Source of the DNA: Hippasteria phrygiana
Taxonomy: Eukaryota; Echinodermata; Asteroidea; Valvatida; Goniasteridae
DNA length: 64,000 nucleotides
Direction: 5' to 3'
NCBI GenBank assembly: GCA_037893225.1
Contig: JAZGUH010000760.1
Coordinates: forward strand, 310,001 to 374,000
Each line of letters begins with the position of its first letter. Positions within the stretch are counted from its first letter, which is position 1. This document shows, piece after piece, positions 1-13,400 of this stretch. Both the position numbers and the translations under genes were made by a program. The notes under the pieces are model-generated. The model was not told the origin of the DNA. It saw nothing but the letters and a program-made list of their open reading frames with translations, and did not search any database.

Positions 1-330
1 CATGTACATGTACATGTACATTGTAGTCCACTGTGGCTGGTACATGTTTGATTCCCCCCACCCACCCACACACACAAAATAGACATGAAACAGTAGTAGA
101 CAGCATCAGTACAGTAATAGAGTGGGGACTCTGTTGTGGTTGTAAATAGACATCTGTGGTTTGTATCCTCTCACAAGGCCAGCAGTAGTCATAGTACACT
201 GTACATGCACTGTGGCTTGTGGCTAGTACATGTTTGATTCCTCAATCCCCACCCCCAGAAATTGAACACGAAACAGTTGAAGACAGCGTTAGTACAGTTG
301 TAGACATCTGTGGTTTGTATCCTGTCACTA
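1..330. repeat. Diverged tandem duplication with TACATG microsatellite
   Basis: The first 18 bases repeat CATGTA. The block at about 25-180 (GTGGCTGGTACATGTTTGATTCC through GACATCTGTGGTTTGTATCCT and CACAAGGC) reappears diverged at about 205-330. The two copies share the TGTTTGATTCC start, an ACAG.AGTAGACAGC-like middle and the TCTGTGGTTTGTATCCT end. No coding signal was seen. Confidence 0.7.
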
Positions 331-789
331 GGCAATCAGTAGGACGATTTATGACACCCCTGGAGAGGCTGGCTGGCCAGACAGCGGCAAAACACAAAGA
401 GCCCATTTTTTGCACAACTGAATGGGCTTTTGGCTGGGGCCCAGGTTTCTCATGACTGGAGTGACCCCAAGTGAACTCCTTCTTGAAAAGCGACTATACC
501 ACTTCAAAATACAATGTATCATTGAGGATTACAAAAAAATATGAATGGAATAGATCGACGGCTTCATATGGAAATTAGAAAAAGAAAAAAATGTGCCTTC
601 CGAAATCTCCACGCGGCAGCTCGCAGGGTTTTAAAAGGTGATTTCTGGGGCGAGCTGGTTAAAGTCCCAACAAAAGCACTCCAGTGCAGAACAGAAATCA
701 CAAAACTCCGGGCTGTGATTTGTAGATTGCAATCAAAATACATTCTATCTTAATCTATGATTCCTGAAAAGGCAAGCAGTAGTTAAAAG
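331..789. other. No gene recognised
   Basis: Open frames here are short, lysine/arginine-rich and without recognisable motifs or splice context. I see no RNA gene or element end. Confidence 0.5.
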
Positions 790-962
790 GTTGATGGATG
801 GCACACAGGAAATCTCCATCTTGAACAACGCCCTCTATGGTGATGTAACTTTACGATACAGACATCCATCCTGAAGAGAGAGTTTCTCCCAATCCTGAAT
901 GAGCCGCTGAACATCATGAGGGCAGCTGACCCGCTCTCGGCGTGATGGTTGTTGCTTCCTCT

Positions 963-1400
963 CTACAAACTCAATGACCTTCCCCAGAGTGGGGTCTGCT
1001 TGCTGTTACTCTGCCACTTAACGAAGTGTGTACAGGCGACTGGACCATCCTGTACGACAAACCTCAATGTGATGACAGAAGGCAGGGGGTAGTCGTGTGC
1101 CTCGTGAGTAGCTCTGTACACAGGCTTGAATGAGCTTGAGGTTACCACAGGGCTCGTTGGGTGTTCGACATGGTCAACTTCACCAGCGTTTTCTTGCTGG
1201 CCTCTCCTGGACAGAACATCTGCGGTTTGGTTGCATCTGCCTGTCCGATATACAAGCTCATACTCAAATGAACTCAATTGTTGAACCCACTTCATCTCTG
1301 TGCAACCCAAGTTGGCTGTATCAAGGTATTTCAAGGGATTGTGATCTGTCACGATGCTACACTTTTGGCCTAGGAGAAAGTCCTTGAAAACTTCTGTCAC
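963..1400 (-). pseudogene. Ty3/gypsy RNase H domain fragment
   Basis: The translation begins in the RNase H part of Pol with TDHNPLKYL, then a WVQQLSSFEYELVYRTG stretch and a conserved QTADVLSRR end. In intact elements this domain removes the RNA strand of the RNA:DNA hybrid. It is out of frame with the RT fragment to its right. The part after about residue 80 moves into the spacer before integrase, and no integrase zinc finger or DDE residues follow. Confidence 0.85.
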
Positions 1401-1421
1401 TGCCTATTTAATTGCTAACAA

Positions 1422-1990
1422 CTAAAATTTGAATGCGCTGTAATGCCCTGATCTCTCAGCTACCCTCAGTGTGCGGGAAGCGTAAGCAATGGCATGGTGA
1501 TTGCCCTCATCATCTATCTGGAACAAAACTGCTCCCAGGCCTGTGCTACTGGCATCAGTTTCCACACGGAAGGGTTTGGAAAAGTTAGCAGAGTAGACGA
1601 TAATGTCATCCAAGTAGATGGGTACGCTCTCGAAACACTTATCTCCCAGGCAACGCTGCATCAGTCGTTGGAAGGTTGCAGGGGCGTTTGACAGTCCAAA
1701 TGGAAGGCGGGTGTACTCGTAGAGTCCAAAACGGAGGGCAAAAGCTGTTTTCTCGATGTCCTCGGCACTAACAGCAACCTGATAGTAGCCACTGGTTAGA
1801 TCTAGAACACTAAAATGCTTGGCTCTGCCGAGGGGCTTGCAGAGACTCTTCAATCCGTGAAAGTGGAAATGAGTCCCGGTGGGCGAGTCGGTTGAGAAGG
1901 CGATAATCTACACACAAGCGGATTGATGAATCCTTTTTCTGCACAACTACCACATGGGAGGCCCACGGACTCTTGCTTTCTCGAACAATT
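1422..1990 (-). pseudogene. Ty3/gypsy reverse transcriptase fragment
   Basis: From high to low coordinates the minus-strand reading gives VVVQKKDSSIRLCVDYRLLN, a frame break, then FSVLDLTSGYYQVAV, RLPFGLSNAPATFQRLMQ and the catalytic YLDDIIVYS. After YLDDIIVYS the protein jumps directly to a VETDASSTGLGAVL RNase H start, so the thumb/connection region (roughly 80-100 residues in relatives) is deleted. No long uninterrupted frame survives, so this is a relic. Confidence 0.9.
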
Positions 1991-2999
1991 CCGTTCTCAA
2001 GTAGACCATTTGTGTGATCACGCGTACAACCTGGTACTGGGACGGTGGAAGGGACCTATGGCGTTGACGGACTTGGTGCGAAGAGCCTGTATCAATGTGG
2101 TGAGTTATAGTACTTGTGAAACCAAACTCCTGACTGTCTGATGAGAAAGCAGTCTCATGCTTCTTCAGTAGTGGGCAAAGCTTGTTATGCCGTTCAGCAT
2201 TCCGCAGAGCTGGGTCAACATCGACCGGGATGGGGACAGGATAAAGCTCCTCATCAACTTCAAGTGAAGCAACCTTTGCCAAGAAGTCAGTCCCATCAGC
2301 GGGGGTATCTGGTAAAGGACAACTTGGTGGATCACATGGTTCCATGTCTTCTGGACGACGTGCCGTGCCCATGTACAGCGTACCAAGTTCAGCAGATGAA
2401 GGGATCACCAGCTCTGTGTCTGTCTCATTGAAGAGTGCAATAGGGAACCGTCCATTTTCCACTCTCCCCATACATGGTGGAACTACAACACCTGACGGGA
2501 TGCCACTGTCTCTAGCCGGCTCAAGAACTGCATCATAGGAGCCTCCAGCTGGACCACACTGTCACTTTCCTTCTAGTATGACTGCCTGGCGGCGGAGATG
2601 ACAATGCTTTGTTTCTCCACCAGACGTGCCTTTCCCACTTCGCCTGTTTCCACCAAAGAACAGTTTTTCACCAACGTATAGAGCATCAATGAGTCCTCCG
2701 AACACCCACGGAGCATGTTCATACCGAGGATACCTCTGACATTCGCCTCCTCCCAGTTCTTTAGGGCCGAACACTGCTCCTGACAATGTGTCCCAGCGCA
2801 GATACATCTGTCTCCAAACAGCCGATGTAGGCAATGGGGCACCACTCGCAGATACCAAGGGAAATGACGTTGGGATTATCTGTAGCTCAAACCCTGGTGG
2901 CTCCAAACACTTGTGGAAAAATTGCTCCCCGACGGTAGTGACTTGCGATCCCGGATCAAGCAACACCTCCAAATTCAACCCTAACAGAATAACATTCAC
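1991..2999 (-). pseudogene. Ty3/gypsy protease and linker fragment
   Basis: The right part encodes LEVLLDPGSQVTTV, a retropepsin-type active-site loop in which the usual DTG/DSG reads DPG. This is seen in some metazoan gypsy lineages or may be a decayed residue. The left part encodes the linker that leads into RT (LLKKHETAFS followed by a TITHHIDTG stretch typical of the entry to the RT domain). The two parts are in different frames. Neither is complete. Confidence 0.75.
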
Positions 3000-3199
3000 C
3001 CACAGTCTTTGAAAGAAAGTTGGAACTGTATCTTAGAACTGCTGCTGTGCATTGTGAACCAGCCGTTTATTCGAGGACACCATGTTGAACTGCCGGTCTG
3101 GGGGAGTGGCCAACTGGGCCTGCTGTGGTTGAAAGAAGTTTGCACTCTGGACCTCCTGATACTGATCGTACTGTTGGTCACGCCTTGGCCACTGGGGGC

Positions 3200-4006
3200 G
3201 GAACCATGCCTGCAATGGCGAGCGATGTGCCCCAGCTCACCACAACAAAACCAACCACGGAGAACTTACCCCATCCAAATGGAGTCTGGCTCGCTTGTGG
3301 CACGGGAGCACGGCCTGAGGCAATCTGCTTGGGCAATCTGCCGAACTGTCGCCACCACGTACCTGGTTTGTCATCTCTCTAAATGCCGACATCATCTCAT
3401 CACATGGCCTTTCGTCAGGGGATGTGTGGGCGAGGGCCTCCGGGGAGTTGCACTGCAGCGTTGAATGCCTGCTTGTCTTGTTCCGGGCCTCCTCTTGTCC
3501 CTGGCGCTTGATTACATATTCCTGTAGCTCTCTGAACTTGTCCATGGTGCCTTGTTCATATTTATTGCGGCACGAGTTGCGGAGGTAGATGTCTTCGATG
3601 CCCTCTATAAACTGTTCTGCAAGGGTCGAGTCTGGCTTTGAGTAGAGCTTTGGGTCCCTCCGTGTCAGTCTCAAAAAGCGCTTCTCGATGTCGACTGCAT
3701 ATATAGTCTGGGATCGCCTCCCCAATCTTCTAACTTCGGCTCAAGAAACAGCCCGCTGCAGTTCACCAATAGGTAACTTGTCATTGTAGGACTCGCGTAG
3801 GAATGTCATTATCTCGTCTACGGTCTTCTGTGCTAGGAGGGCTTTTACCTCAGCTTTTGGGCCGCCGCGTAGATAATCAAGGAGGAACGCACCTATCTGA
3901 TCTTCAGGAATGGAGTAGCGTTTGAAGGCATTCTCCATGCTGGTGATGAACTCACGGATCTCTCCAACCTTCCCTTCAAATGTGGGGATTTTCCTCTTGG
4001 GGGGCG
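3200..4006 (-). pseudogene. Ty3/gypsy Gag fragment
   Basis: The minus strand near 4006 reads PKRKIPTFEGKVGEIREF, then MENAFKRYSIPEDQIGAFLL and DYLRGGPKAEV, the retrotransposon Gag fold in which short target-protein segments precede helical capsid sequence. A second fragment at 3237-3725 continues with QFIEGIEDIYLRNSC and RQGQEEARNK. A zinc knuckle is not clearly preserved. A frame break near 3735 separates the pieces. Confidence 0.75.
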
Positions 4007-4409
4007 CCTGGGGTAATCAAACGTTTACATGTGCATGTATAAGACAAAGGGCGCCACGGTTCGCCGTCCGGCGAGGAGAGATAACACAACTTTTCCAAAT
4101 AGAAACTCAGAGCAGTTTCTCAAATGCCGCTGAAACATTAAGAACACCTAAACATTAAGAACACATCTTCAAAACTGTTTTTCTGCTGTGTGGGGTAGGC
4201 CTATTGATCACTTCGTCAAAACGGTAACGATTGTTAACCTCTTGTTCTTCTCGCAAACGTACTACTTATGGAACAGGAACAATTAGATGTAAAATATACA
4301 AGAAAAATATAAAATTAACAAAATGTATACTGCAATATTTAAGAGACGGCTGTTATTTCAAGTTTGTTTCATCATTGTGACTAGTCTGTGTTGTTTTTTT
4401 GACAGATCA

Positions 4410-4449
4410 ATGGCGGTGTCACGACTTCTGTTCATACTTTTCATAACAG
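4410..4449 (+). CDS. F-type lectin exon 1: signal peptide
   Basis: ATG at 4410 opens MAVSRLLFILFIT and the exon ends one base into the next codon at a GT (CAG|GTAAGG). Length and hydrophobicity fit a signal peptide. A good acceptor (TTTTTTTGACAG) ends at 4405, five bases before the ATG, so this exon probably begins at 4406 and is preceded by a noncoding 5' exon. The start is chosen because it is the only ATG after that acceptor and it gives the secretory N terminus. Confidence 0.75.
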
Positions 4450-7400
4450 GTAAGGACGTCAGCTCCGTGAGGAGTTTAACTTTTTGACTTTTCTTTTTCA
4501 TCGTTAGGTGAACTTAAGGGTGGAAAAAAAATCAAATGCGAATAATGCTACACTCTTGCTCAGAAGTATGAAATATAAAAAAATCGAAGCTTTTTCTCAA
4601 ACTTCCTCATACAGCGTAAGATTGAGGCATTCTATCCCAGTTTTTAAAGATGCTGGACAATGTACATAATCTTAAGTAACAAAATAACACCATTCTTTCG
4701 CTAACCCTTATGTTGCCGTTTAACCACAGAAAAATGTCGTTCGGCCGTTTTCGGACCAATATTGCGATATGCACCATCGTTAACTCGTCCATTTTTGTAA
4801 TCGACTTTCATAAGTAAGCATACAGTGTCTCCAGTGTCCCAATAGTCGGTTGCCATGCCCCCTAGCCCAATTGGGCGCCGGGCGAACGAGTTCGTTTCAG
4901 AGGTCTTCTCGCTCGATATCCGTACTCCACCAGCCTTCGGTTCACTGTTTGACGAGAGAAAGGGATTCCCGATGGTTCTTGTCCACAGGTCACGAAGACG
5001 AGCTGAGGACATTCGCCTGTGGGTACGAGTGAGATGAAGCAATCTTCGATGATTTCGTGCAGTTGTGACTTCGTGGCCTACCTGGAGGCTTGATTGGTGT
5101 CAAATCATTTTGTTTCACGATGTCTCCGAAGAATTTTACTGACGGCTCCTTGTGTCACACCCAACATTTCTGCAATGTCCACTTGTTTGTAGCTGTCCCT
5201 GCTCTATCGACAGGGGCTTTATCAGCAATACAGCTAATGCTCTGGATATCAAAAAATGTGGCTTCTTTTCAAACGGAGTCACAATCAACAACTGTGTCAC
5301 GCCCAGTCCAAGGACCAAAAGGGCCTCCAAATGCACTGGCAAGTTTATAAAGATTCTCATTACGTAATAACTTGTTACAAACCCAATGTAACGGCATACC
5401 TAGTTACGTAAGATTGTCTTCCAACGAATAAGCGAGTTTCATCAACGAAAGATTTCCCTAAAGAAGTTAAAAGCTGAGTTCAAAATGAAAATAGCCATAG
5501 AAAAATTGATATTCCATACTTCTTAGCAAGAGTGTATAAATAGATAAAATATATATGAAACGGAAAATGTGCTGCATTTTTATTGTTTTATAACTACCAC
5601 AGAAAAATCTTCCCTCGGTACGGTGCCGTGCCCATGCACAAAATGTCATTTTCTTTCGTGTGCAAGTTCTACACGGTAAAACCTTTTGAATTTTGAAAAG
5701 TCTAAAATGCTAATGCAGGTCAGTCTATTTGAAAATCAATGTTCTGTGAAATAGTTAATCAATTAACAATGAATAATTTGGTCGATTTTTGTCGTGACGA
5801 ACCGGTACCGCTTGGCCATGCTATAACCGTGCATACATAAATGGATTTGTTGCATTGCATTGTCTTTGTCTCGGAAGTGCGCAGAAGGGGCTTGTGTCAA
5901 ATTCGTTTATAGACCTTTTACGCGTCATGGACCGCACAGTGTATGTAGTGAAACTAGTTAAGTGCATACTCAAGTTAACCAGTCAAGCGTGCTGTGTGCG
6001 CGGACGTGGTTTAACGTGATTCATACAATACATGTACCCCGTGATAATCCCATTGGTTTACGATTGGTTCAATTTCGGAATGCTGGTTGGCCGGCATGTG
6101 TAATAGATACAAATTGATGTGACGTCATGATGACGTCATCATACGATTGTATAGTATTTTTTTTACTTTTTAACCTTTAAGTCATATCTCATTAACAGAA
6201 TATGCTAATTTCGTAATTCTTTTTGTAATAGGTTTTTTTAAGTAATAGGTACTTACATATCAATGTGAAAAATGTGTGACGTCGTGATGACGTCATCATG
6301 GTCACCAACTGTATGCTCACAAAGTATGCTCACATTTCCGAAACGATTATGATTAGGCCTACGTGATTGCTGTCGTAGACGACCATGAATGTAAGACACG
6401 ATGTTTTGATCCACCATTGAAATTTCATCAACAATCAGAATCAAACTACCAAAAAAACACCGAAACAGCCCTGTGTTTGTCCACAAACACGACGTCCGTC
6501 TAGTTTCATGTGTTATGGTTATGGTTAGGGTACACTGTTTTCATTGATAAGCTCGGCAAGTTTCTGATATAACCCCGCGTACATTCCATTAGGACATTTC
6601 AAGCTAGGTTCAAACACAGACGAGTCCGTTGGGAAAAATCATACTTTCGAAAAATGATTTAGGCCTACCTCATTTTTTTTTCATTTGGAAGATTGCATCT
6701 CTGCGTCGTTGGGAGATGTATGCTACTTTGGGAATGACCGTGGATCTACATACACCAGTCACCGTACTGCCTGCCTGGCAACGTACACACGGGAACCCTG
6801 TGCCTGCTTGTCCTCTCATCTGGGCGGAGTAAACGTCTGGAAGACGGGCCAGCAAACGCCTACGACCACCTACATCAAGGAATTGGTCATCGGTGAAGAC
6901 GCCCGTGAACTACGGGATTTCTTCAAATGTCCCGGTAAGACGTAAAAGGCATGTTTTTGTTTTACAGATTAAAAAATTAGATTTGACCAATGGACGATTT
7001 AATGCCCAAGGAAGTTTTAAGCCTAAGTCGACCGTTTCATAATTCTGCATCTTCTGCTGTGTCTGCTCAACCGGACCCGCGCCTTGCCCGGCGGGGCCGT
7101 GAGGTCATACCATCGGCCCCTGCATCTGTTTCAGAGGCTACATTTAACGTTCGCACCCTCACTAAAGACAGTAGCTTATATGAACTTACACATTTTTGCA
7201 AAAAACATGATCGAATCATTACAATAACTATACAACTGCTTAATATGAAGTTTAACGTTCTCAATGCATATACATGCCGACATCATGTGGCAACCTACAA
7301 GAAACTGTCGACTGAATCGACATTTTGAACTCATACCTCGTTTCCAGATCCACACGTGACATAACTGTGATCGCAGGCGACATGAATGCCGACATACCTG

Positions 7401-10400
7401 TTTACGGAAATACCATCAAAAATTATTATGGCTATCGTCAAATAACCTCCCCACACACCGACGAAGTGGCTAACTTTGTCGCATCCAACGAACTCATTGC
7501 TACCAATGGTGTTATGAAACAAAAACAATCTAAAATTGAGACATTCTACGGACCTCGTAATAGAAAAGCCCGCCTGGACTACGTGTTCATCAGCCAAAGG
7601 CAAGGCGCGGCTCATCCAAAATGTACAAACGGTGAGATTACAGTGTGTGCGGTCCAACCACGCAATGGTGATCACACGACCTATTCTCCGAGTATGGCGA
7701 CCGACGAAACATCACAACTATGCAACGAGACCACCTTACTGGCTGTCTCTCAAAGTGCCCACCACACGTCGACGGTCCGTTGAAGAGGTCACACGACTGC
7801 ACGGCGAACATGATGACTACGAGTCTGTTGCTGAAGCAATACACGCTGCAGCAGATACAATTCTGCCCAAGCGCAAACGCAACCCACCACAATCATGTCT
7901 ATGGGACAACGACTTGGAGGTACAACAGGCACGTTCGGCTTTGGCAAATGCACGGCGGCGAAATCCGAACTCCGCTCAACTTGAGCTGGAAGCTTTCATT
8001 GACAACACATACAAAAGTAGACGAGAAGAAATATTCAGCGAAGTGGCTGACGAAATCATTCAGCACCACGAGGCCGGACGAGGCAAAGCTGTTTGGAAAG
8101 GCATCGCACATAATGACATGCAAGAAGGCCAGACCACCAGCACTTATAGCAGCTGACTCTGTCGAATATCGCCTTTCCAAAGTTCACGATCACTTCCGTG
8201 CCTTGCTCAATGCCTCTTACCCACCAGTCATTCTGGAACCCATCATCATACAACAAATTGACCATGCACCTGTCATTGATACCGACCCAATTACTGAGAG
8301 AGAACTACTCAAGGTTTGCAAAACCATACCATGCGGTAGAGCAAGTGGTCCTGATAACATACCATCCGATGTCGCCAGGCTGCTGCCAATAGCCAGATTA
8401 ACACTTCATGAACTCCATTCTGGATGGCAACCCACCACCTCCAGAGTTCATTACGTCCATCATAATTACAGTACCGAAGAAGAGCAACTCAACACCGCTC
8501 AACAACCAACGTGGACTTTCGTTAATGTCAGTCAACGCCAAGTTGTTTAATCGAGTTATGCTTGGGCGCCTACGTGATCGAATGGAATTTCTACTTTGGA
8601 TTCTGCAAGCCGGCTTTCGACCTTACCGCAACACCACGGAGCAAATCTTGTGCGTCAAATTCTGTATCGATGCATGCAGAAGCGCGCAAAAGGAGCCTTA
8701 TTGCCATATTCGCCGACAACAGTAAAGCATTTGACTCTGTAGACAGAGCATGTCTACCTGTGATCCTCAAATTCTACGGAGTACCTACGCAAATAATCGA
8801 TGCCATCGTGTCTCTGTACACTAACACTGCGAACATCAACAGGTGACACCGACCGGTTCGGAACTACATATGGCGTGAAACTTTGGCGCCGTACCTGTTT
8901 ATCAATGTGCTCGACTATGTTCTCCGCATTTCGTTATGCGAAGATGCTGATGGTTCGCCGATGGTTGTCTTAACGCTTCCTGTCGGTTAAGTTTAACCTG
9001 GTCTTGCCTTCGCCGATGACGTTGTACTGATGAGTGACACGGTCGATGCCGCACAGCGCCAATTTCACCGATTTGAACGTGCCTCAGCACAAGTGGATCT
9101 GCGTATAAACCCGCTGCCTACGTGCACAGAGTTCTGCTACCTTGGATGTAACGTCAACAACAGTAGATCCGCTTTTCAACATCGACGACATCATAGAGTA
9201 TGGACCTGTTCAGCAAGCGATCAAATAGAGGTCAAACTATTTGCCGCGTGCATTGAGTCGGTGCTCTTCTTCTACAGTGGGGCTAGCTGGACGCTAACGG
9301 AAACGCTCGAGAAAACCATCGACGCGTCACATCGAGCTTTGCTACGCTACGCACTGAATGTCAGATACCCCGAGCGCATCACCAATGTTGAACTCTATTG
9401 CCGAAGCAAAGTCCACCAGCATCATAACTCTTCGCAAACCGCGCCTACAACTGATTCGACACGCATCCAGGCGCGACATCCCACTTAGTCTGGTTTCCAG
9501 ACCAAAATATTCTGACTATTTCTGATGAATATTAGGTCCGGTAGCCGCCAATGTCACGTGACGAAAACTGTCAGAATTCTGACATTTTCCGAAAATTTCT
9601 GAAGTCTTCCGAACTTGTTTTTGGTAGCATTCGGCTGTTAACGTTGATGTTCGCAATAACAAAATGTCTGTCAGGCCCGTTACATATCCTGAAATTTGAA
9701 TTCTCAATTATATATAAAAACTGAAAAATCAATGCCACACTCTTGCAGTATTTTGCCGACTGGATTTTGCAAGAATATTAAATTTGAATGATACCACTGA
9801 CGTCACTCGGACTAACACACACGTCATGATCTATTTTAAACCGCGGTAGCTACCTGACCTAAGATTTAGACTTCAGGGAATCTTCAGGTCAGGGAACCAG
9901 ACTACATCCCACTCGCATCGCTCTTGGCTAAAAATAACCAACCCACAGAACCGTACCGTAAGGGTGGTGCACTCTTGCGAACATACCAACAGCAACTTTC
10001 TGATGACCTGAGGATGGTTGGTATTGGCTTGAATCAGCTATACCAAGCCACTTAAAATGCCGAACAATGGAAACGAACAATTAGCACGATATTATGTATT
10101 CACTTAGCAACGCCTGTGCGCTGCATGCACACAGACGTCACCATGATGATGATGCATCTATGCCCGATGTACCGGGACACCACCATCTTGAACTTAATCT
10201 TTCACACTTCCTGTTTTCATAGCTAGCAAATCTATCGCAAGTACGAGGACCCCAATCTCAGTCCAGTTTCTCCAATCATCACTGTCTTGGATTCTACTCA
10301 ATGTATCAGCTTTTTTCATTCTGCTCTCTTGGAACCCACGCTAGTTGTGTTTGTACGTTTCTGGCTTCACACGTACAGCTGATTCCCTCAGCTTTTTCCT

Positions 10401-13400
10401 GCAATTCATTTTTGCCACATTCTTATTATCTGTGTACCACTTTATACCGTGCCCTTCCAGGCTGTTTTCCAGGGAATGCAATGCCCTGTTCACTGCCTCT
10501 AGTTCTCTCCAAGTGGAACTTTTTCCTTTCTCTGCATCTGACTAACTACCTAGTACCTCTGTACCTTCTTCCTCTACTAGATACCCTGCGTACCCGGTAC
10601 CTGACGCATCCGAGTACACCGAAAAAGTGTACTCCAGAACTGCCTGAATTTGCATGCCATTTAAAGCTCCAATTTCACATCTCCAAAATCTTAGCTCTTC
10701 TTTGGCTTTATTGCTGACAAGAACTGGAGCTTCCTAGCTAGCTTATACTGTTTATGTATCTGAACAATTCTCTGGTTCTAAGCTGGACTACTTTACCCAC
10801 TGCTAACTGCGATGATATCTGACCTGTAATTTCTGCTACGTATCTGACTGGTACTAAGCTATTTATCTCCAACTTTTCCTGCAATCTTTCGATCGAAACA
10901 ATGATTTTTCGTACTTTTCTTTGAGTAATGTACACTTTGCCCTACTCTGTGCTGCAGTCCAATCCCAGCCATGTCAATTTGGTTCGAGGTAGCCAATTAT
11001 ATTTTTTTCTGCCAACAAGAAGCCTAAACCTTCCAATCCTTCTGCACCATCAGACTCTTGTGCTGAGACTAGGTCCTTAGAACCTATGACATCATCTACA
11101 AACATCAATATGTTATGGCACTTTGATCTCCAATGAGGAATCACGGCTCGGGTAAGCTTGGTGAAAATATAAGCTGCTGTGGAAATTCCAAATGCTCGTA
11201 TCTTTTCCCAAAATCCCATGCAAAACCCTATGCTCTTCAGAAATCTCTATGTGATGATATGCCGATTTTAAATCGAAGCCGAACAGATAATCTCCTGTTT
11301 TAAACGCATATTTGGCTGTGGCTGCATCTTCATACTTAAACTTGTATTTAAACAAATGAGGATTCACATGTATGCAATCTAGCACTAATCTGCATTTCCC
11401 ATTACTTTCTGACACGTTAAAGGATTGACCACATATGACTGCGTATTCACCTTTGAAATACAACCCTTTCTCAACTTTTGTATCTCCTTTTCAACGAATT
11501 CTTTGTTTTGTAATGCCGATCTGTTGTTCCTAAGTTCTACCTTTTATATTTATCCGGTATACTATGTAACGGTAATTTATACCCGTTCTCTACAATACCC
11601 AAAACGACTTGAAATGTTATTTCTTTCCATTTTTCTATTGCTGCTCTCAATCTACCCCTTGGTGTCTTCCAATGTACCACCTGCACGCTCTACAAATATC
11701 GGCAAGCTTTAGTAGCTCTACTTGCTTCATACGTTACGTTTAAACGTAGTGTACACGATTGGTAATCCTCAAAACAAATGAATTATTACGAAATACCTTA
11801 CTAGACTGTAAGTTAATAGTAGTCTCAATCATCCTGTGAGTTGATGGCACAAGGTGTGCTGTCGTTGTCAAGAAAAGTGGAAATATATATCGTTTTCCAA
11901 CGATTTCCAGCTGGAAATCGTTGGGAAAACTGCCCTGCCCCCGATTTCACTAAACGCTGCGACGCGTCGTAACTCGAGTTACGACGAGTTACGCGTCGCA
12001 ACTTACGACGCGTCTTACAAGCCATTTCACTAAAGTTACGATGCGTTCAATGCGTCGCAAATACCTTGACAACGACATGAAACACGTCGTAAGTTACGAC
12101 GTGTATTTGGGTCGTCGTAAATACATGAAATATATGAGAAAATCATAAAGATGGCGCTTATGCTTCTTGCAGAACGTGAAGCTAGAAGAGCAATAAGAAG
12201 AGAGAGGGTGTTTAGAGACAGGCGTAATCCCTTACAATCTAAGCGCGCGATGAGGAAACGTACAGCAGATACCGTTTCACACGAGAGGGGATTGTTCAGC
12301 TGTTGGAAAGAGTTGAAAATAATATTCAACCCGATACACGGGTACGTACAGAGAACGCTGATTATTAATGCTTAATTTGTTTGTCATATACCTATACAAT
12401 TATTGATTTTGTCGATCGACTTTTTATTTTGCGGAGGGCTAGGGAAGGGGGACGGTAAGTTTTTCCCGGGATTTTGGGGAACTTGCGTGGGCGTTGGATG
12501 GTGGTTGTATTAGCCTACTGTAACGAACGAATTTTCCATTTGAACTGATTTTCCCGAGGGCATCACCCACCGCAATGCAAACTGTTATCTTGAGCTCACT
12601 ACTGGCAAAGAGCGTAAAATCCATTCTACGTGTGTACTTACGAAAGGGGGTCCCGGATCCCTTGCATCCAAACGTTGATTGGTAATGTAGCGCCACCAAC
12701 GGTCTGCACGAGGCGGATATATATAGTGCAGTGTGTGTGGGAGGTTGGTTATCGGAAGTAATTATTTATTTAGGCCGCGTCCGAAACCGGAATTTTAGCT
12801 ACGCGTGCGGCTATTTGCAGTGTGGTGGAGAATAAGTAAATCCCCGTTTCGGATGCGGCCTTAAATAATAGTCACACTGACAAAGCTACCAGATTGAAAG
12901 CAACTTCACGACCAATCTGTGAAATACACTATGGAAGAGCACGCTAATCAACAACCCGCCATTAAAGCCAGTCAATCCTACGATTCCCAAAATAGATAAA
13001 ACCATGCAATGACACACACACCCACCCATACAAAGTACATACTGGCAGATTGTTAAAAAAAATTGTTCAATCAAATAATAAAAGCATTGACGACATCCAA
13101 AGATAAATTTCTTCCAATCATCCACCTTGATTTCACCGTTTCCGCGTATCGCGCAGGCTGCGTGTTAATATACAACGGCTATTTGGTGACGAAAATATTT
13201 GAGACACAAAATAGTACCAAAGAGCGAAAATGATTAGGCTCGTCCAAGAAATATATCTCATTAAACTGAAAATGCAATGCATCGCCCTTACGACGCGTTT
13301 AGTGAAATGGTTCGCAGAACGCGTCGCAGCTACGACGTGTCGCAGGGCAGCGACGCGTCTTAAACCGTACGACGCGTCTTAAAGGGACACATTGCCTTTA

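Larger units (their letters stand above)
790..4006 (-). mobile_element. Degenerate Ty3/gypsy LTR retrotransposon
   Basis: Read on the minus strand the order is Gag, aspartic protease, reverse transcriptase, RNase H, the Ty3/gypsy order. Fragments lie in different frames with stops between them, and the RT is fused to RNase H across an internal deletion. Integrase and both LTRs were not found, so the copy is truncated at its 3' side (low coordinates) and at its 5' end. It lies just upstream of the lectin gene in the opposite orientation. It cannot be autonomous. Family assignment rests on the YLDD catalytic box, the TDHNPLKYL RNase H motif and the LLDPGSQVT protease motif. Confidence 0.9.
7000..9490 (+). 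mobile_element. Degenerate non-LTR retrotransposon (LINE), endonuclease plus RT
   Basis: In order: an APE-type endonuclease start (TFNVRTL, YELTHFCKKHD near 7140-7215), VIAGDMNADI near 7370, RLDYVFIS near 7570, GDH near 7670; then RT with GRASGPDNIPSDV near 8335, a QAGFRPYRNTTEQI block near 8610, KAFDSVDR near 8730, LAPYLFINVLDYVLR near 8890 and the catalytic FADDVVL near 9015. The pieces are spread over all three frames and the endonuclease has lost its middle. Clade cannot be set. It is in lectin intron 2, same strand as the gene. Confidence 0.9.

Noticed and set aside
6692..6800. Kringle domain in lectin exon 2
   Set aside because: CYFGN resembles a kringle start, but the following Cys spacing and WCY/C signatures are missing.
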